DNA from: Duganella sp. BJB480
GTDB taxonomy: Bacteria; Pseudomonadota; Gammaproteobacteria; Burkholderiales; Burkholderiaceae_D
Length of the DNA: 64,000 nucleotides
Assembly: GCA_003416985.1 (NCBI GenBank)
Contig: QVIN01000002.1
Coordinates: 310,001-374,000, forward strand
Direction: 5' to 3'
Shown here in pieces: positions 9,460 to 17,004 of this stretch (positions are counted from its first letter, which is position 1; the number at the start of each line of letters is the position of its first letter). Both the position numbers and the translations under genes were made by a program. Below the pieces are notes generated by a model. That model was not told the DNA's origin, searched no databases, and saw nothing but the letters and a program-made list of their open reading frames with translations.

Positions 9460-9481
9460 TTGAGCGTGACCCGATTGAGCG

Positions 9482-10309
9482 CTAGCGCAGGCGCAGGCGC
9501 GCCACGACCGGGAAGTGGTCCGATGGGTAACGCGCGTCGACCGAGTCGGTGAGGACGGCGTAGCGCAGCACCTGCCACTGCGGGCTGAGGAAGATGTAAT
9601 CGATGCGCTCGCGGGGCGGCTTGGTGACGTCGAAGTCATTGAAAGTCGCCACCGGTCCATAAGGCGGCGTCTGGCTGATGGCCCTTGCATCGCGCAGCGC
9701 GGCGCCGATGGTGGCGTAGGCTTCGCTGTCCGGGGTGCTGTTGAAGTCGCCCATCACAATCAGCGGCAGCGTCCCCGCCAGCGCGCGGCCGCGCTGCAGC
9801 AGCAACTGCGCCGACTCGCGGCGCGCCACCACGCCTTCATGATCGAAATGCGCGTTCAGGACGACGAACACCTGGCCGGTCGGTTTGTCGCGCAGGCGCG
9901 CCCAGGTCGCGATGCGCTTGCAGCAGCGCGCGTCCCAGCCCATCGACGGCTGCTCGGGCGTGGCGCTGAGCCAGAAGTCGCCATGGTCCTCCAGCGCAAA
10001 GCGTGCGCTCCGGTAGAAAATGGCCGAATGTTCGCCGGCGTCCCGGCCATCATCGCGGCCGGCGCCGACGCGCGCAAAGTCACCCAGCGCATCCAGATCC
10101 GTCAATTGATTACCCAGGCCCTCTTGCGTGCCCCAGAGGTCGAACTCGTGATAGCGCACCAGCGCGCGCAACGCGTCGCGGCGGGCGGGCCAGACGTTCC
10201 TGCCATCGTCGGGATTGTCGTAGCGGAGATTGTAGGTGGCCACATTCAGGTCGACCTGAGCGAAGGCCATCGGAGCGAGCAAGAGCAGCAGCAAGGCAAG
10301 GCGACGCAT
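9482..10309 (-). CDS. Exported endonuclease/exonuclease/phosphatase-family protein
   Basis: 275 residues with a strong signal peptide (MRRLALLLLLLAPMAFAQ). Family motifs run in order: NVATYNLRYDNP, GTQEG (metal-binding Glu), LNAHFDHEG, MGDFNSTPDS (catalytic Asp/Asn) and YPSDHFPVVA (catalytic Asp-His). The fold covers nucleases, phosphodiesterases and sphingomyelinases, so the substrate cannot be assigned. A much longer frame begins at 10462, but Met at 10309 has GGGAG upstream and begins the signal peptide. It lies between the two palindromic repeats, divergent from the PadR gene. Confidence 0.88.
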   Translation of the reverse strand: MRRLALLLLLLAPMAFAQVDLNVATYNLRYDNPDDGRNVWPARRDALRALVRYHEFDLWGTQEGLGNQLTDLDALGDFARVGAGRDDGRDAGEHSAIFYRSARFALEDHGDFWLSATPEQPSMGWDARCCKRIATWARLRDKPTGQVFVVLNAHFDHEGVVARRESAQLLLQRGRALAGTLPLIVMGDFNSTPDSEAYATIGAALRDARAISQTPPYGPVATFNDFDVTKPPRERIDYIFLSPQWQVLRYAVLTDSVDARYPSDHFPVVARLRLR

Positions 10310-10479
10310 GGGACTCCCTTCAAAAGTGAAGCTGCATTCTAGCACTGGGAGGCAACGCGGAAATCGCCGCAGGTGCGGGCCGCCAAAAAAGACGAACAAG
10401 AGCGCGCGCAAATAATCTAGTTTACTTAGAGTAGTTTTTATGGAATAGTTCCGGTCAACCAAACTAAACGGAGAGCTTC

Positions 10480-11115
10480 GTGGCGCGTCGAAGAGCGGGA
10501 AATCTGATGTGGCTGGCCATCTTGGCTCTGCTCGATGAGCGGCCCATGCATCCTTATGAAATGTCCATTCTGATGAAGCAGCGCCGGATTACAGCAAGCG
10601 TCAAGCTGAACGCTGGAAGCCTCTATGCCAATGTCAATGCCTTGCTCGCCGAGGGGTTCATTGCCGTCAAGGCGACCGAACAGGACGGCAAGATGCCGGA
10701 GCGTACGATTTACCAGATTACCCCGGAGGGCTCGCAATATTGCTTCGTGCTCTTGCGTGAGATCTTGAAGGACGTGGAAAAGGAATTTCCGCGTTTCGGC
10801 GCCGGACTGTCTTTTATTGCGCACATCGCACCCGACGAAGCCGCCAGTCTGTTAAAGGGACGCATGAACCAACTGAAGCGCCGCGTGGAGGAAGAGCGTG
10901 CCGTGATCTCGTCCGCGCGCGCCGCCGGGATCAGCGAACTCTTTGTCCTGGAAACCGACTTCAGCGCGCATATGGCGGAGGCCGAACTTGCTTGGGTTAC
11001 GTCGATTCATGCACGGATCGAGCGCGGCGAATTCTCTGTTCTTCGCAAGGGACAAGGGCATTGGGCGGCGTTAGCCAGCGCGTCAAAGTCGAAAGGAAGG
11101 GACAATGCAAGATAA
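10480..11115 (+). CDS. PadR-family transcriptional regulator
   Basis: 211-residue winged-helix regulator. The N-terminal PadR domain shows LAILALLDERPMHPYEM and a wing ending TIYQITPEG; a long helical C-terminal domain for dimerisation follows. It starts with GTG at 10480 preceded by GGAG. Its end overlaps the next gene by 11 bases, so the two are one transcript and the epimerase is its probable target. Codon use here is visibly less GC-biased than in neighbouring regions, which suggests acquisition with the rest of the repeat-bounded segment. Ligand unknown. Confidence 0.88.
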   Translation: MARRRAGNLMWLAILALLDERPMHPYEMSILMKQRRITASVKLNAGSLYANVNALLAEGFIAVKATEQDGKMPERTIYQITPEGSQYCFVLLREILKDVEKEFPRFGAGLSFIAHIAPDEAASLLKGRMNQLKRRVEEERAVISSARAAGISELFVLETDFSAHMAEAELAWVTSIHARIERGEFSVLRKGQGHWAALASASKSKGRDNAR

Positions 11116-12037
11116 AAAGATCATAGTGACCGGCGCCACAGGGCTAGTTGGCAAAGCTCTCTGCGAGGCATTGAGCTCGCGGGGCTACAGCGTCGTTGTC
11201 TTTAGCCGGAATTCGCAGATGGCCAGGAAGAAGGTTCCTGGGGCGTCTGAATACTACGACTGGACGCCCGGTGTTTCAGGGCCATGGGAGAATGCGTTAG
11301 ACGGAGCGAGCGCTGTCATCACCTTGCATGGGGAGCCCCTTTTTAATCGGCGTCTCAGCCAGGCTCGCTATGAGAGAGCCATGCAAACACGAATTGTGGG
11401 CGTCCGCGAGTTGGTCTCGGCGATGCTAAAAGCGAAGACGCCTCCCAAAAGTTTCCTGGTAGGCTCGTCGGTCGGCATCTACGGATTTGAAGGCCCCGAC
11501 GACGAAATCGTATCGGAACGCACCCCGGATGGCTCTGATTATCATGCCACCAGCAACGCTGTGTGGGAACATGCCGCCCACCGCGCCGCATGGACTGGTA
11601 TCCGTACCGTCTATTTGCGAACGGGCATCGTCTGGGGGAAAGATGGCGGTATGGCAGCCAACCAGTTCATCCAGTTCAAGCGAGGCTGGGGGAATGTTAT
11701 TGGTGGGGGATTAAATTGGCTGCCGTGGATCCACAGCGACGACGAAGTGGGTGCCATCCTTTATTTGCTTGAAAACGTGCACCTGACTGGCGCGTTCAAC
11801 CTGTCGGCACCTAATCCCGTCCGGTATCGCGACTACGCAGACATATTGGGTGAAATAGTCGGAAAGCCGGTCAAAGCAAAAATGGCGGAATGGCTTGTCA
11901 GGCTGCGCATGGGACGGGCGGCTGACATGATTCTACGAAATCGTAAAATGGTACCCACAAGACTTATCGAGGCTGGCTATGAGTTCAAGCATCCTGACGC
12001 AAGGCCGGCACTACATGATCTGTTTCCGACGAAATGA
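11105..12037 (+). CDS. TIGR01777-family NAD(P)-dependent epimerase-like protein
   Basis: 310-residue Rossmann-fold protein of the extended SDR type. The N-terminal dinucleotide motif is TGATGLVGKAL. The middle has FLVGSSVGIYG, and the C-terminal part contains NWLPWIHSDDEVGAILYLL and GAFNLSAP, both typical of the YfcH/TIGR01777 group whose substrates are unknown. The usual YxxxK pair is not conserved here, as is common in this group. It is translationally coupled to the PadR regulator, and base composition is lower in GC than the flanks. Confidence 0.85.
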   Translation: MQDKKIIVTGATGLVGKALCEALSSRGYSVVVFSRNSQMARKKVPGASEYYDWTPGVSGPWENALDGASAVITLHGEPLFNRRLSQARYERAMQTRIVGVRELVSAMLKAKTPPKSFLVGSSVGIYGFEGPDDEIVSERTPDGSDYHATSNAVWEHAAHRAAWTGIRTVYLRTGIVWGKDGGMAANQFIQFKRGWGNVIGGGLNWLPWIHSDDEVGAILYLLENVHLTGAFNLSAPNPVRYRDYADILGEIVGKPVKAKMAEWLVRLRMGRAADMILRNRKMVPTRLIEAGYEFKHPDARPALHDLFPTK

Positions 12038-12117
12038 GTCGAAACGCACCACTGTCGTCGACAACAACATCGCCGATTCGGTATAAATAATATGCAGTTT
12101 CATTGACGCCATCCAGT

Positions 12118-12648
12118 TCAGTTACCTTCCCATACACCGGCGTCATGCATCAGTCGCATGGAGTAATTGAGCTGTAGGGTTTGATTGGGTCCACATCTTA
12201 TTTCGGTCCGTTTTCCAGACGGCGCCAGCACCTGTATTGATGAAACGTCTCGAAGCGCATCGAACAGCGTGTAGCCGTAACCGTTGTTTGTGAACTCGAC
12301 CGATGCGTCGCCGCTTCCGTAAGAGTTGAAAACAAATGCTCCCAGCGGCGTTCTCTTCTCAGCCGGGTACGTCAACACGACCTTGCCGTGGTCGGAAGCC
12401 CGGTACTGCATGTAGCCGGACGTGCGCGTCATTTCATGCGAAGAGCACAGCGAATATACCCGCTTGCCTGTCTCGCAGGTCCACAACGTGATCTCGTCCT
12501 TGCCACAGAGCGGGCTTTGCTGATAATCGCCCTTGTACTGCGCCCAGGTGGCGGTTGTGATGGACGATACCGGCGCGTGATCTTGTGCAAGCGCCGGCGT
12601 AGTCACCGAAATCGATATCACAGCAAACAAAGCTAAAATTTTCTTCAT
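12118..12648 (-). CDS. Small exported protein of unknown function
   Basis: 176 residues with a clear signal peptide (MKKILALFAVISISVTTPALAQ). The mature part has four cysteines in two pairs (CGKDEITLWTC and a later Cys/Cys), suggesting disulfides, and is rich in Tyr, Ser and Thr with predicted strands. I do not recognise the family. It is the last gene before the second palindromic repeat, with moderate GC content. No strong ribosome site is visible before 12648. Confidence 0.7.
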   Translation of the reverse strand: MKKILALFAVISISVTTPALAQDHAPVSSITTATWAQYKGDYQQSPLCGKDEITLWTCETGKRVYSLCSSHEMTRTSGYMQYRASDHGKVVLTYPAEKRTPLGAFVFNSYGSGDASVEFTNNGYGYTLFDALRDVSSIQVLAPSGKRTEIRCGPNQTLQLNYSMRLMHDAGVWEGN

Positions 12649-12664
12649 CGTTTTTTTGAACCGA

Positions 12665-12757
12665 AATTGGGGTCAAGTCTGACATTCGGACACGATCTCT
12701 GCTGTTGCGCCGACCGACAGTAGAGACCGTGTCCGAATGTCAGACTTGACCCCAATT
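12665..12757. repeat. Long palindromic repeat, copy 2
   Basis: Arms of 41 bp (12665-12705 and 12717-12757) pair with two mismatches around an 11-base loop. The outer 28 bases are identical to copy 1 at 9372-9459; the inner parts show that the copies are in opposite orientation. Between this element and the NrdR boxes (12758-12898) I see no gene or clear signal. Confidence 0.85.
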
Positions 12758-12898
12758 GGTTTTTGACTCCATTTGGTTTACATCAAGTATGGCCGGCACG
12801 ACTGTAGCGCGTATCACCTCACGATACAAGGCGGTCAACACAGTCACAAAGGCAATCTGGATCATGGAATTACAAAATCCCGCTGACTTTGATTGACG

Positions 12899-12945
12899 AC
12901 ACCATATCTAGTGCCTAACCTAAGCAAACCAACTAGATATGGGAT
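12899..12945 (+). promoter_or_regulatory. Pair of NrdR boxes upstream of nrdD
   Basis: Box 1 (12899-12914) reads ACACCATATCTAGTGC and box 2 (12930-12945) CAACTAGATATGGGAT. Both fit the palindromic NrdR consensus ACACWATATCTWGTGT closely. They are 31 bp apart, three helical turns, the known NrdR arrangement. They share an 11-bp perfect inverted core, CCATATCTAGT / ACTAGATATGG. This predicts repression of the nrdD operon by NrdR-ATP/dATP. Confidence 0.88.
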
Positions 12946-12957
12946 CAAGGAGAAAGC

Positions 12958-14967
12958 ATGCAAGGATTGTTTCATACGCAGATCACCAAACGCGACGGCA
13001 GCGAGCAGGCTTTCGCGCTGGAGAAGATCGAAGCCGCGCTGCTCAAGGCCGGCCGCGCCAGCGGCGAGTTCGACGCCCGCGAGGCCGCCCAGCTGACCGA
13101 GTGCACGCTGCTGCACCTGTCGTCGCTGCGTCCGGAGGACGCGCTGACGGTCGAGCTGGCACAGGACACCGTCGAGCGCGTGCTGTACGACGCCGGCTAC
13201 CGCAAAACCCTGCGCGCGTATGTGGTCTACCGCGAGCAGCACGCCAAGCTGCGCCAGGACCGCCACTCGCTGGTCGACGTCGCCGCCTCCATCAACGAAT
13301 ACCTGGAGCGCCAGGACTGGCGCGTCAACGCCAACGCCAACCAGGGCTATTCGCTGGGCGGGCTGATCCTCAACGTGTCGGGCAAGGTGATCGCCAACTA
13401 CTGGCTCAACCACGTCTATCCTCCCGAAGTCGGCCGCGCCCACCGCGAAGCCGACATCCACATCCACGACCTCGACATGCTGGCCGGCTACTGCGCCGGC
13501 TGGTCGCTGCGCACCCTGCTCAACGAGGGCCTGAACGGCGTGCCCGGCAAGGTCGAGTCGAGCCCGCCGCGCCACATGTCCAGCGCCATCGGCCAGATCG
13601 TCAACTTCCTCGGTACGCTGCAAAACGAATGGGCCGGCGCGCAGGCATTCAGCTCGTTCGACACCTACATGGCGCCCTTCATCCGCAAGGACAGCCTGAG
13701 CTATCCCGACGTCAAGCAGTACATGCAGGAGCTGATCTACAACCTCAACGTGCCGTCGCGCTGGGGCACCCAGACGCCGTTCACCAACCTGACCTTCGAC
13801 TGGGTCTGCCCGGAAGACCTGCGCGAGCAGATCCCCCACATCGCCGGCGTGGAAATGCCGTTCGCCTACGGCGACCTGCAGGCCGAGATGGACATGATCA
13901 ACCAGGCCTACATCGAGATCATGATGGCCGGCGACGCCAAGGGCCGCGCCTTCACCTTCCCCATCCCGACCTACAACATCACCGAAGACTTCGTGTGGGA
14001 CAGCCCGAACGCCGAGCGCCTGTTCGAGATGACGGCGCGCTACGGCCTGCCCTACTTCCAGAACTTCATCAACTCCGAGCTCAAGCCGAACATGATCCGT
14101 TCGATGTGCTGCCGCCTGCAGCTGGACCTGCGCGAGCTGCTCAAGCGCGGCAATGGCCTGTTCGGCTCGGCCGAGCAGACCGGCTCGCTGGGCGTGGTGA
14201 CGATCAACTGCGCGCGCCTGGGCTACCTGCACCGGGGCGACGAAGCCGGCCTGCTGGCCGCGCTGGACCGCCTGCTGGAGCTGGGCCGCGACAGCCTGGA
14301 GATCAAGCGCAAGGTGATCCAGCGCCACATGGACAACGGCCTGTTCCCGTACACCAAGCGCTACCTGGGCACGCTGCGCAACCACTTCTCGACGCTGGGC
14401 GTGAACGGCATCAACGAGATGGTGCGCAACTTCGATCCGAGCGGCGAGCACGATATCACCACCGAATGGGGCCGCGCGCTGGCTTTGCGCCTGCTGGACC
14501 ACGTGCGCGCCCGCATGGTCGAGTTCCAGTCCGAGACCTGCCACATGTACAACCTGGAGGCCACCCCGGCCGAGGGCACGACCTACCGCTTCGCCAAGGA
14601 GGACCGCAAGCGCTACCCGGCCATCCGCCAGGCGGGCACGGCGGAGATGCCCTACTACACCAACTCGTCGCAGCTGCCGGTCGGCTACACCGACGATCCG
14701 TTCGAGGCGCTGGAGCAGCAGGACGCGCTGCAGCGCAAGTACACCGGCGGCACCGTGCTGCACCTGTACATGACCGAGGCGCTGTCGAGCGCGGACGCCT
14801 GCCGCCAGCTGGTGCGCCGTTCGCTGAGCCGCTTCGGCCTGCCGTACATCACCATCACGCCGACGTTCTCGATTTGTCCCAAGCATGGCTACCTGAACGG
14901 CAGCCATCAGTATTGCCCCAAGTGCGACGCCGATCTGCTGGCGCGCAAACAGGCCGCCACGGCCTGA
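12958..14967 (+). CDS. nrdD: Anaerobic ribonucleoside-triphosphate reductase, main chain without glycyl-radical tail
   Basis: 669 residues of the class III reductase that makes dNTPs without oxygen. An ATP-cone (about 4-95) precedes the ten-stranded barrel, with catalytic-region motifs TPFTNLTFDWVCP (273-285) and SMCCRLQLD (Cys384/Cys385). The C-terminus ends right after a zinc site (Cys640, Cys653, Cys656, plus His643 or another ligand). The usual C-terminal RVxGY glycyl-radical segment is absent here and is encoded by the next gene. Stop is TGA. AAGGAG sits five bases before the ATG. It is the first gene of nrdD-radical peptide-nrdG behind two NrdR boxes. Confidence 0.95.
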   Translation: MQGLFHTQITKRDGSEQAFALEKIEAALLKAGRASGEFDAREAAQLTECTLLHLSSLRPEDALTVELAQDTVERVLYDAGYRKTLRAYVVYREQHAKLRQDRHSLVDVAASINEYLERQDWRVNANANQGYSLGGLILNVSGKVIANYWLNHVYPPEVGRAHREADIHIHDLDMLAGYCAGWSLRTLLNEGLNGVPGKVESSPPRHMSSAIGQIVNFLGTLQNEWAGAQAFSSFDTYMAPFIRKDSLSYPDVKQYMQELIYNLNVPSRWGTQTPFTNLTFDWVCPEDLREQIPHIAGVEMPFAYGDLQAEMDMINQAYIEIMMAGDAKGRAFTFPIPTYNITEDFVWDSPNAERLFEMTARYGLPYFQNFINSELKPNMIRSMCCRLQLDLRELLKRGNGLFGSAEQTGSLGVVTINCARLGYLHRGDEAGLLAALDRLLELGRDSLEIKRKVIQRHMDNGLFPYTKRYLGTLRNHFSTLGVNGINEMVRNFDPSGEHDITTEWGRALALRLLDHVRARMVEFQSETCHMYNLEATPAEGTTYRFAKEDRKRYPAIRQAGTAEMPYYTNSSQLPVGYTDDPFEALEQQDALQRKYTGGTVLHLYMTEALSSADACRQLVRRSLSRFGLPYITITPTFSICPKHGYLNGSHQYCPKCDADLLARKQAATA

Positions 14968-14994
14968 TCTTTTCAACTCAACCAAGGAAACGAC

Positions 14995-15174
14995 ATGAAC
15001 AATCTGCCACTAGCCACCATCGCCGAACTCGACAACGCCGAGCGCCAGCCGTGCGAGATCTGGACCCGCGTGATGGGCTACCACCGTCCGCTGGCCTCGT
15101 TCAACATCGGCAAGCAGGGGGAATTCCACGAGCGTAAATTCTTCAGCGAAGCCGCCGTCAACGCCGGCCGCTGA
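14995..15174 (+). CDS. Separate glycyl-radical subunit of the anaerobic ribonucleotide reductase
   Basis: 59-residue protein that is essentially only the radical domain of NrdD: RVMGYHRPLASFNIGKQGE at 25-43, with Gly28 the predicted radical site and FNIGK the conserved following motif. It starts at ATG 14995 with AAGGA about seven bases upstream, 27 bases after the nrdD stop and two bases before nrdG. It is in the same frame as nrdD, and no other stop lies between, so TGA readthrough would give a 738-residue full-length NrdD; its own ribosome site argues for independent translation. The peptide should dock into NrdD and be activated by NrdG, much as GrcA supplies a spare radical domain to pyruvate formate-lyase. 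Confidence 0.9.
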   Translation: MNNLPLATIAELDNAERQPCEIWTRVMGYHRPLASFNIGKQGEFHERKFFSEAAVNAGR

Positions 15175-15175
15175 C

Positions 15176-15883
15176 ATGGGACGCGCCACGCTCAAGGTGG
15201 GCGGCTACACGCCGTTCAGCGCCACCGAATATCCCGGCCTGCTGTCGGCCGTGATCTTCGTGCAGGGCTGTCCGTGGCGCTGCGGCTACTGCCACAATCC
15301 GCACCTGCAGCCGCGCACCGGCGACAGTCCGCTGCCGTGGGATGGCATCCTGGCCGCGCTGGCGCGGCGCGTGGGCTTGCTGGACGCGGTGGTGTTCTGC
15401 GGCGGCGAGGCCACGATGGACCCGGCGCTGGGCGAGGCCATCGCCGACGTGCGCGCGCTGGGCTTCCGCATCGGCCTGGAGACGGCGGGCATCTATCCGG
15501 ACCGGCTGGCCAGCGTGCTGCCGTTGGTGGATTGGGTGGGGCTCGACGTCAAGGCGCCGTTCTCGCTGTATCCCGTGGTGACGGGCGTGGCCGGCAGCGG
15601 CGATCCGGTGCGGACCAGCATCGCGGCCGTGCAGGCCAGCGGCGTGGAGTATGAGTGCCGCACCACCGTGCACCCGGCGCAGCTGCCGCCGACGCAACTG
15701 GTGGCGCTGGCGCGGGCCTTGTCGGCGCTGGGCGTCGGGCACTATGTGCTGCAGGAGTTCCGCGCCACCGGCTGCCAGGACGACGCGCTGGTGACCAGCG
15801 CGGTGGCCGGCTATCCGGGGGAGGATCTGCTGGAACGCATCAAGCCGCTATTCCCCCGCTTCAGCGTGCGCCGCAACCACTAA
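15176..15883 (+). CDS. nrdG: Radical-SAM activating enzyme of anaerobic ribonucleotide reductase
   Basis: 235-residue radical-SAM protein. The [4Fe-4S] motif is CPWRCGYC (Cys32, Cys36, Cys39), followed by a GGE-type SAM motif (FCGGEATMDPAL). It would use SAM and an electron to abstract hydrogen from the reductase glycine; here the target Gly is on the 59-residue peptide encoded immediately before it. It is longer than E. coli NrdG and resembles the form usually annotated NrdG2. The operon position leaves little doubt about the partner. Confidence 0.93.
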   Translation: MGRATLKVGGYTPFSATEYPGLLSAVIFVQGCPWRCGYCHNPHLQPRTGDSPLPWDGILAALARRVGLLDAVVFCGGEATMDPALGEAIADVRALGFRIGLETAGIYPDRLASVLPLVDWVGLDVKAPFSLYPVVTGVAGSGDPVRTSIAAVQASGVEYECRTTVHPAQLPPTQLVALARALSALGVGHYVLQEFRATGCQDDALVTSAVAGYPGEDLLERIKPLFPRFSVRRNH

Positions 15884-15885
15884 CC

Positions 15886-15921
15886 CTGGCCTGGCAGACG
15901 GTTCAAAACCGCCGGGGCCAG
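15886..15921. terminator. Inverted repeat between convergent nrdG and toxin gene
   Basis: CTGGCC (15886-15891) and CGGTT (15899-15903) pair with AACCG (15907-15911) and GGCCAG (15916-15921). It lies between convergent genes and overlaps the toxin stop. There is no T-run, so it may be a weak bidirectional terminator. Confidence 0.4.
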
Positions 15922-16184
15922 CGCCGGGCCACGTGCTGCACCCGCAGGATTTCCACCACGTCGCCTCGGACTCTGTACGGAATAATGTAGTTGGGGTGAA
16001 TGACCAACTCGCGAGTACCGGTCACTCGGCCGGGACGCCCCATATTGGGGAACTCGGCCAAGCTGTTTGTTTTCGCCTGGATCTCCAGCACAAACGATTT
16101 TGCCCGTTCGGCGTTATCCTGCTCAATGTACTCGACGATGGCAACGAGGTTGGCCAGCGCGGTTTTGGTCCACTTAACCGCCAT
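15903..16184 (-). CDS. RelE/ParE-family toxin
   Basis: 93-residue toxin of the ParE/RelE fold. The sequence runs from the N-terminal helix TALANLVAIVEYI through AEFPNMGRPGR to the C-terminal strands YIIPYRVRGDVVEILRVQH, the usual ParE pattern. ParE toxins act on DNA gyrase and RelE on ribosome-bound mRNA; the sequence is closer to ParE by eye. Its start overlaps the upstream antitoxin gene by 11 bases, so the two are one operon. Intact, no frameshift. Confidence 0.9.
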   Translation of the reverse strand: MAVKWTKTALANLVAIVEYIEQDNAERAKSFVLEIQAKTNSLAEFPNMGRPGRVTGTRELVIHPNYIIPYRVRGDVVEILRVQHVARRWPRRF

Positions 16185-16428
16185 ATTTCTCGAAGAAGGA
16201 CTTTACTTCGCTGGCACTCGCGAATTCACCGCGATCCGCCTCCGCAATGCCCTCCTCAATGTCCTTGATTTGCCAGGACTCGGTCTCCAGGTAATGACGG
16301 AGCGCGGCCACGGTGATTGCGCTCTTGTTGCGGCCGGTCGTCTGAATCAGCTTATCAAGCTGACCGGCAAGATCTGCCGGGAGGCGGACAGTGATTGCCT
16401 TGTCGGTGCTTGGCTTCTTGATCTTCAT
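16174..16428 (-). CDS. Ribbon-helix-helix (CopG/ParD-like) antitoxin
   Basis: 84 residues. The N-terminal strand KAITVRLPADLAGQLDKL and the helices through NKSAITVAALRHYLE form a ribbon-helix-helix DNA-binding domain. The acidic C-terminal tail (DIEEGIAEADRGEFAS) should wrap the toxin. It precedes and overlaps the toxin, the standard order for autoregulated modules. An AT-rich stretch upstream (16440-16480) with TATAAG and TATTATAG-like sequences probably holds promoter and operator. Confidence 0.88.
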   Translation of the reverse strand: MKIKKPSTDKAITVRLPADLAGQLDKLIQTTGRNKSAITVAALRHYLETESWQIKDIEEGIAEADRGEFASASEVKSFFEKYGG

Positions 16429-16509
16429 CGGAGTAAAGTGAACATATAAGACGTGATCGATGTACGTATTATAGTCACAAAGCCAAGGCGACAGCCGTCG
16501 CGATCCAGA

Positions 16510-17004
16510 CTAGGCCCGCGTGCGCCGACCCGGCAGGCTGTCGAACAGGCGGGTCAGGGCTTGCTTGCCCAGTTCCGTCATCGGCAGCGCGATCGCGTCC
16601 ATTGTGTTCTTGACCAGCAGACCCAGCTCCGTATCGCCCTGCATCGACAAACGGCGCGAGAAGAACAGTGTGTCCGGGTCCTGCTCGCGGCGGGCCAGGG
16701 CGATGAAGTCGCGGGTGCAGGCGCCGATGTCCAGGTCGGGCACGCCTTCCGCGCGCAGCGGCGCGAAGCCCTCGCCGCGCCAGGTGAAATCGAACGACAC
16801 GCCGGCGTCGCTGACGCTCACCCGCATGTGCTTGCCGCGCAGGCTGGCGCGCACGTCCTCGGGCAGGTGCGGACGCAGCACCAGGTTCAGCGCCGCCACG
16901 CACAGCAGCGCGCCAGGATAGGCCGGCAGCAGCCGGCCGAACGCCGCCAGCGGCGCCGGCAATGGCCGCGCGCCGCCTTGCTGCGAATTAGTTACGGTAT
17001 TCAT
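16510..17004 (-). CDS. ubiT: UbiT, SCP2-domain accessory factor of anaerobic ubiquinone synthesis
   Basis: 164-residue protein with an SCP2 lipid-binding domain (about 60-150, including DLDIGACTRDFIALARR and DTELGLLVKNTMDAI). In E. coli UbiT (YhbT) is required for oxygen-independent ubiquinone synthesis and probably holds the prenylated intermediate. The start is placed at ATG 17004, one base overlapping the ubiV stop (TGATG); a GTG one codon earlier is possible. It is third in ubiU-ubiV-ubiT, a strong context for the call. Confidence 0.9.
   Translation of the reverse strand: MNTVTNSQQGGARPLPAPLAAFGRLLPAYPGALLCVAALNLVLRPHLPEDVRASLRGKHMRVSVSDAGVSFDFTWRGEGFAPLRAEGVPDLDIGACTRDFIALARREQDPDTLFFSRRLSMQGDTELGLLVKNTMDAIALPMTELGKQALTRLFDSLPGRRTRA

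Noticed and set aside
9372..12757. Composite transposon bounded by insertion sequences
   Set aside because: The bounding elements are about 90-bp hairpins with no transposase or target duplication visible; repeat-bounded segment is the most that can be said.
12862..14985. 707-residue minus-strand frame opposite nrdD
   Set aside because: Low-complexity Val/Gln/Ala/Gly/His content with no motif, fully antisense to nrdD and crossing the NrdR boxes.
14965..14994. Selenocysteine at the nrdD TGA joining the radical peptide to NrdD
   Set aside because: No stem-loop resembling a bacterial SECIS follows the TGA, and the downstream gene has its own ribosome site; simple two-gene translation is the better reading, though readthrough is not excluded.
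15886..15921. tRNA-like T-arm (GGTTCAAAACC) after nrdG
   Set aside because: No acceptor, anticodon or CCA-proximal structure can be drawn around it; it fits better as part of a terminator-like inverted repeat.
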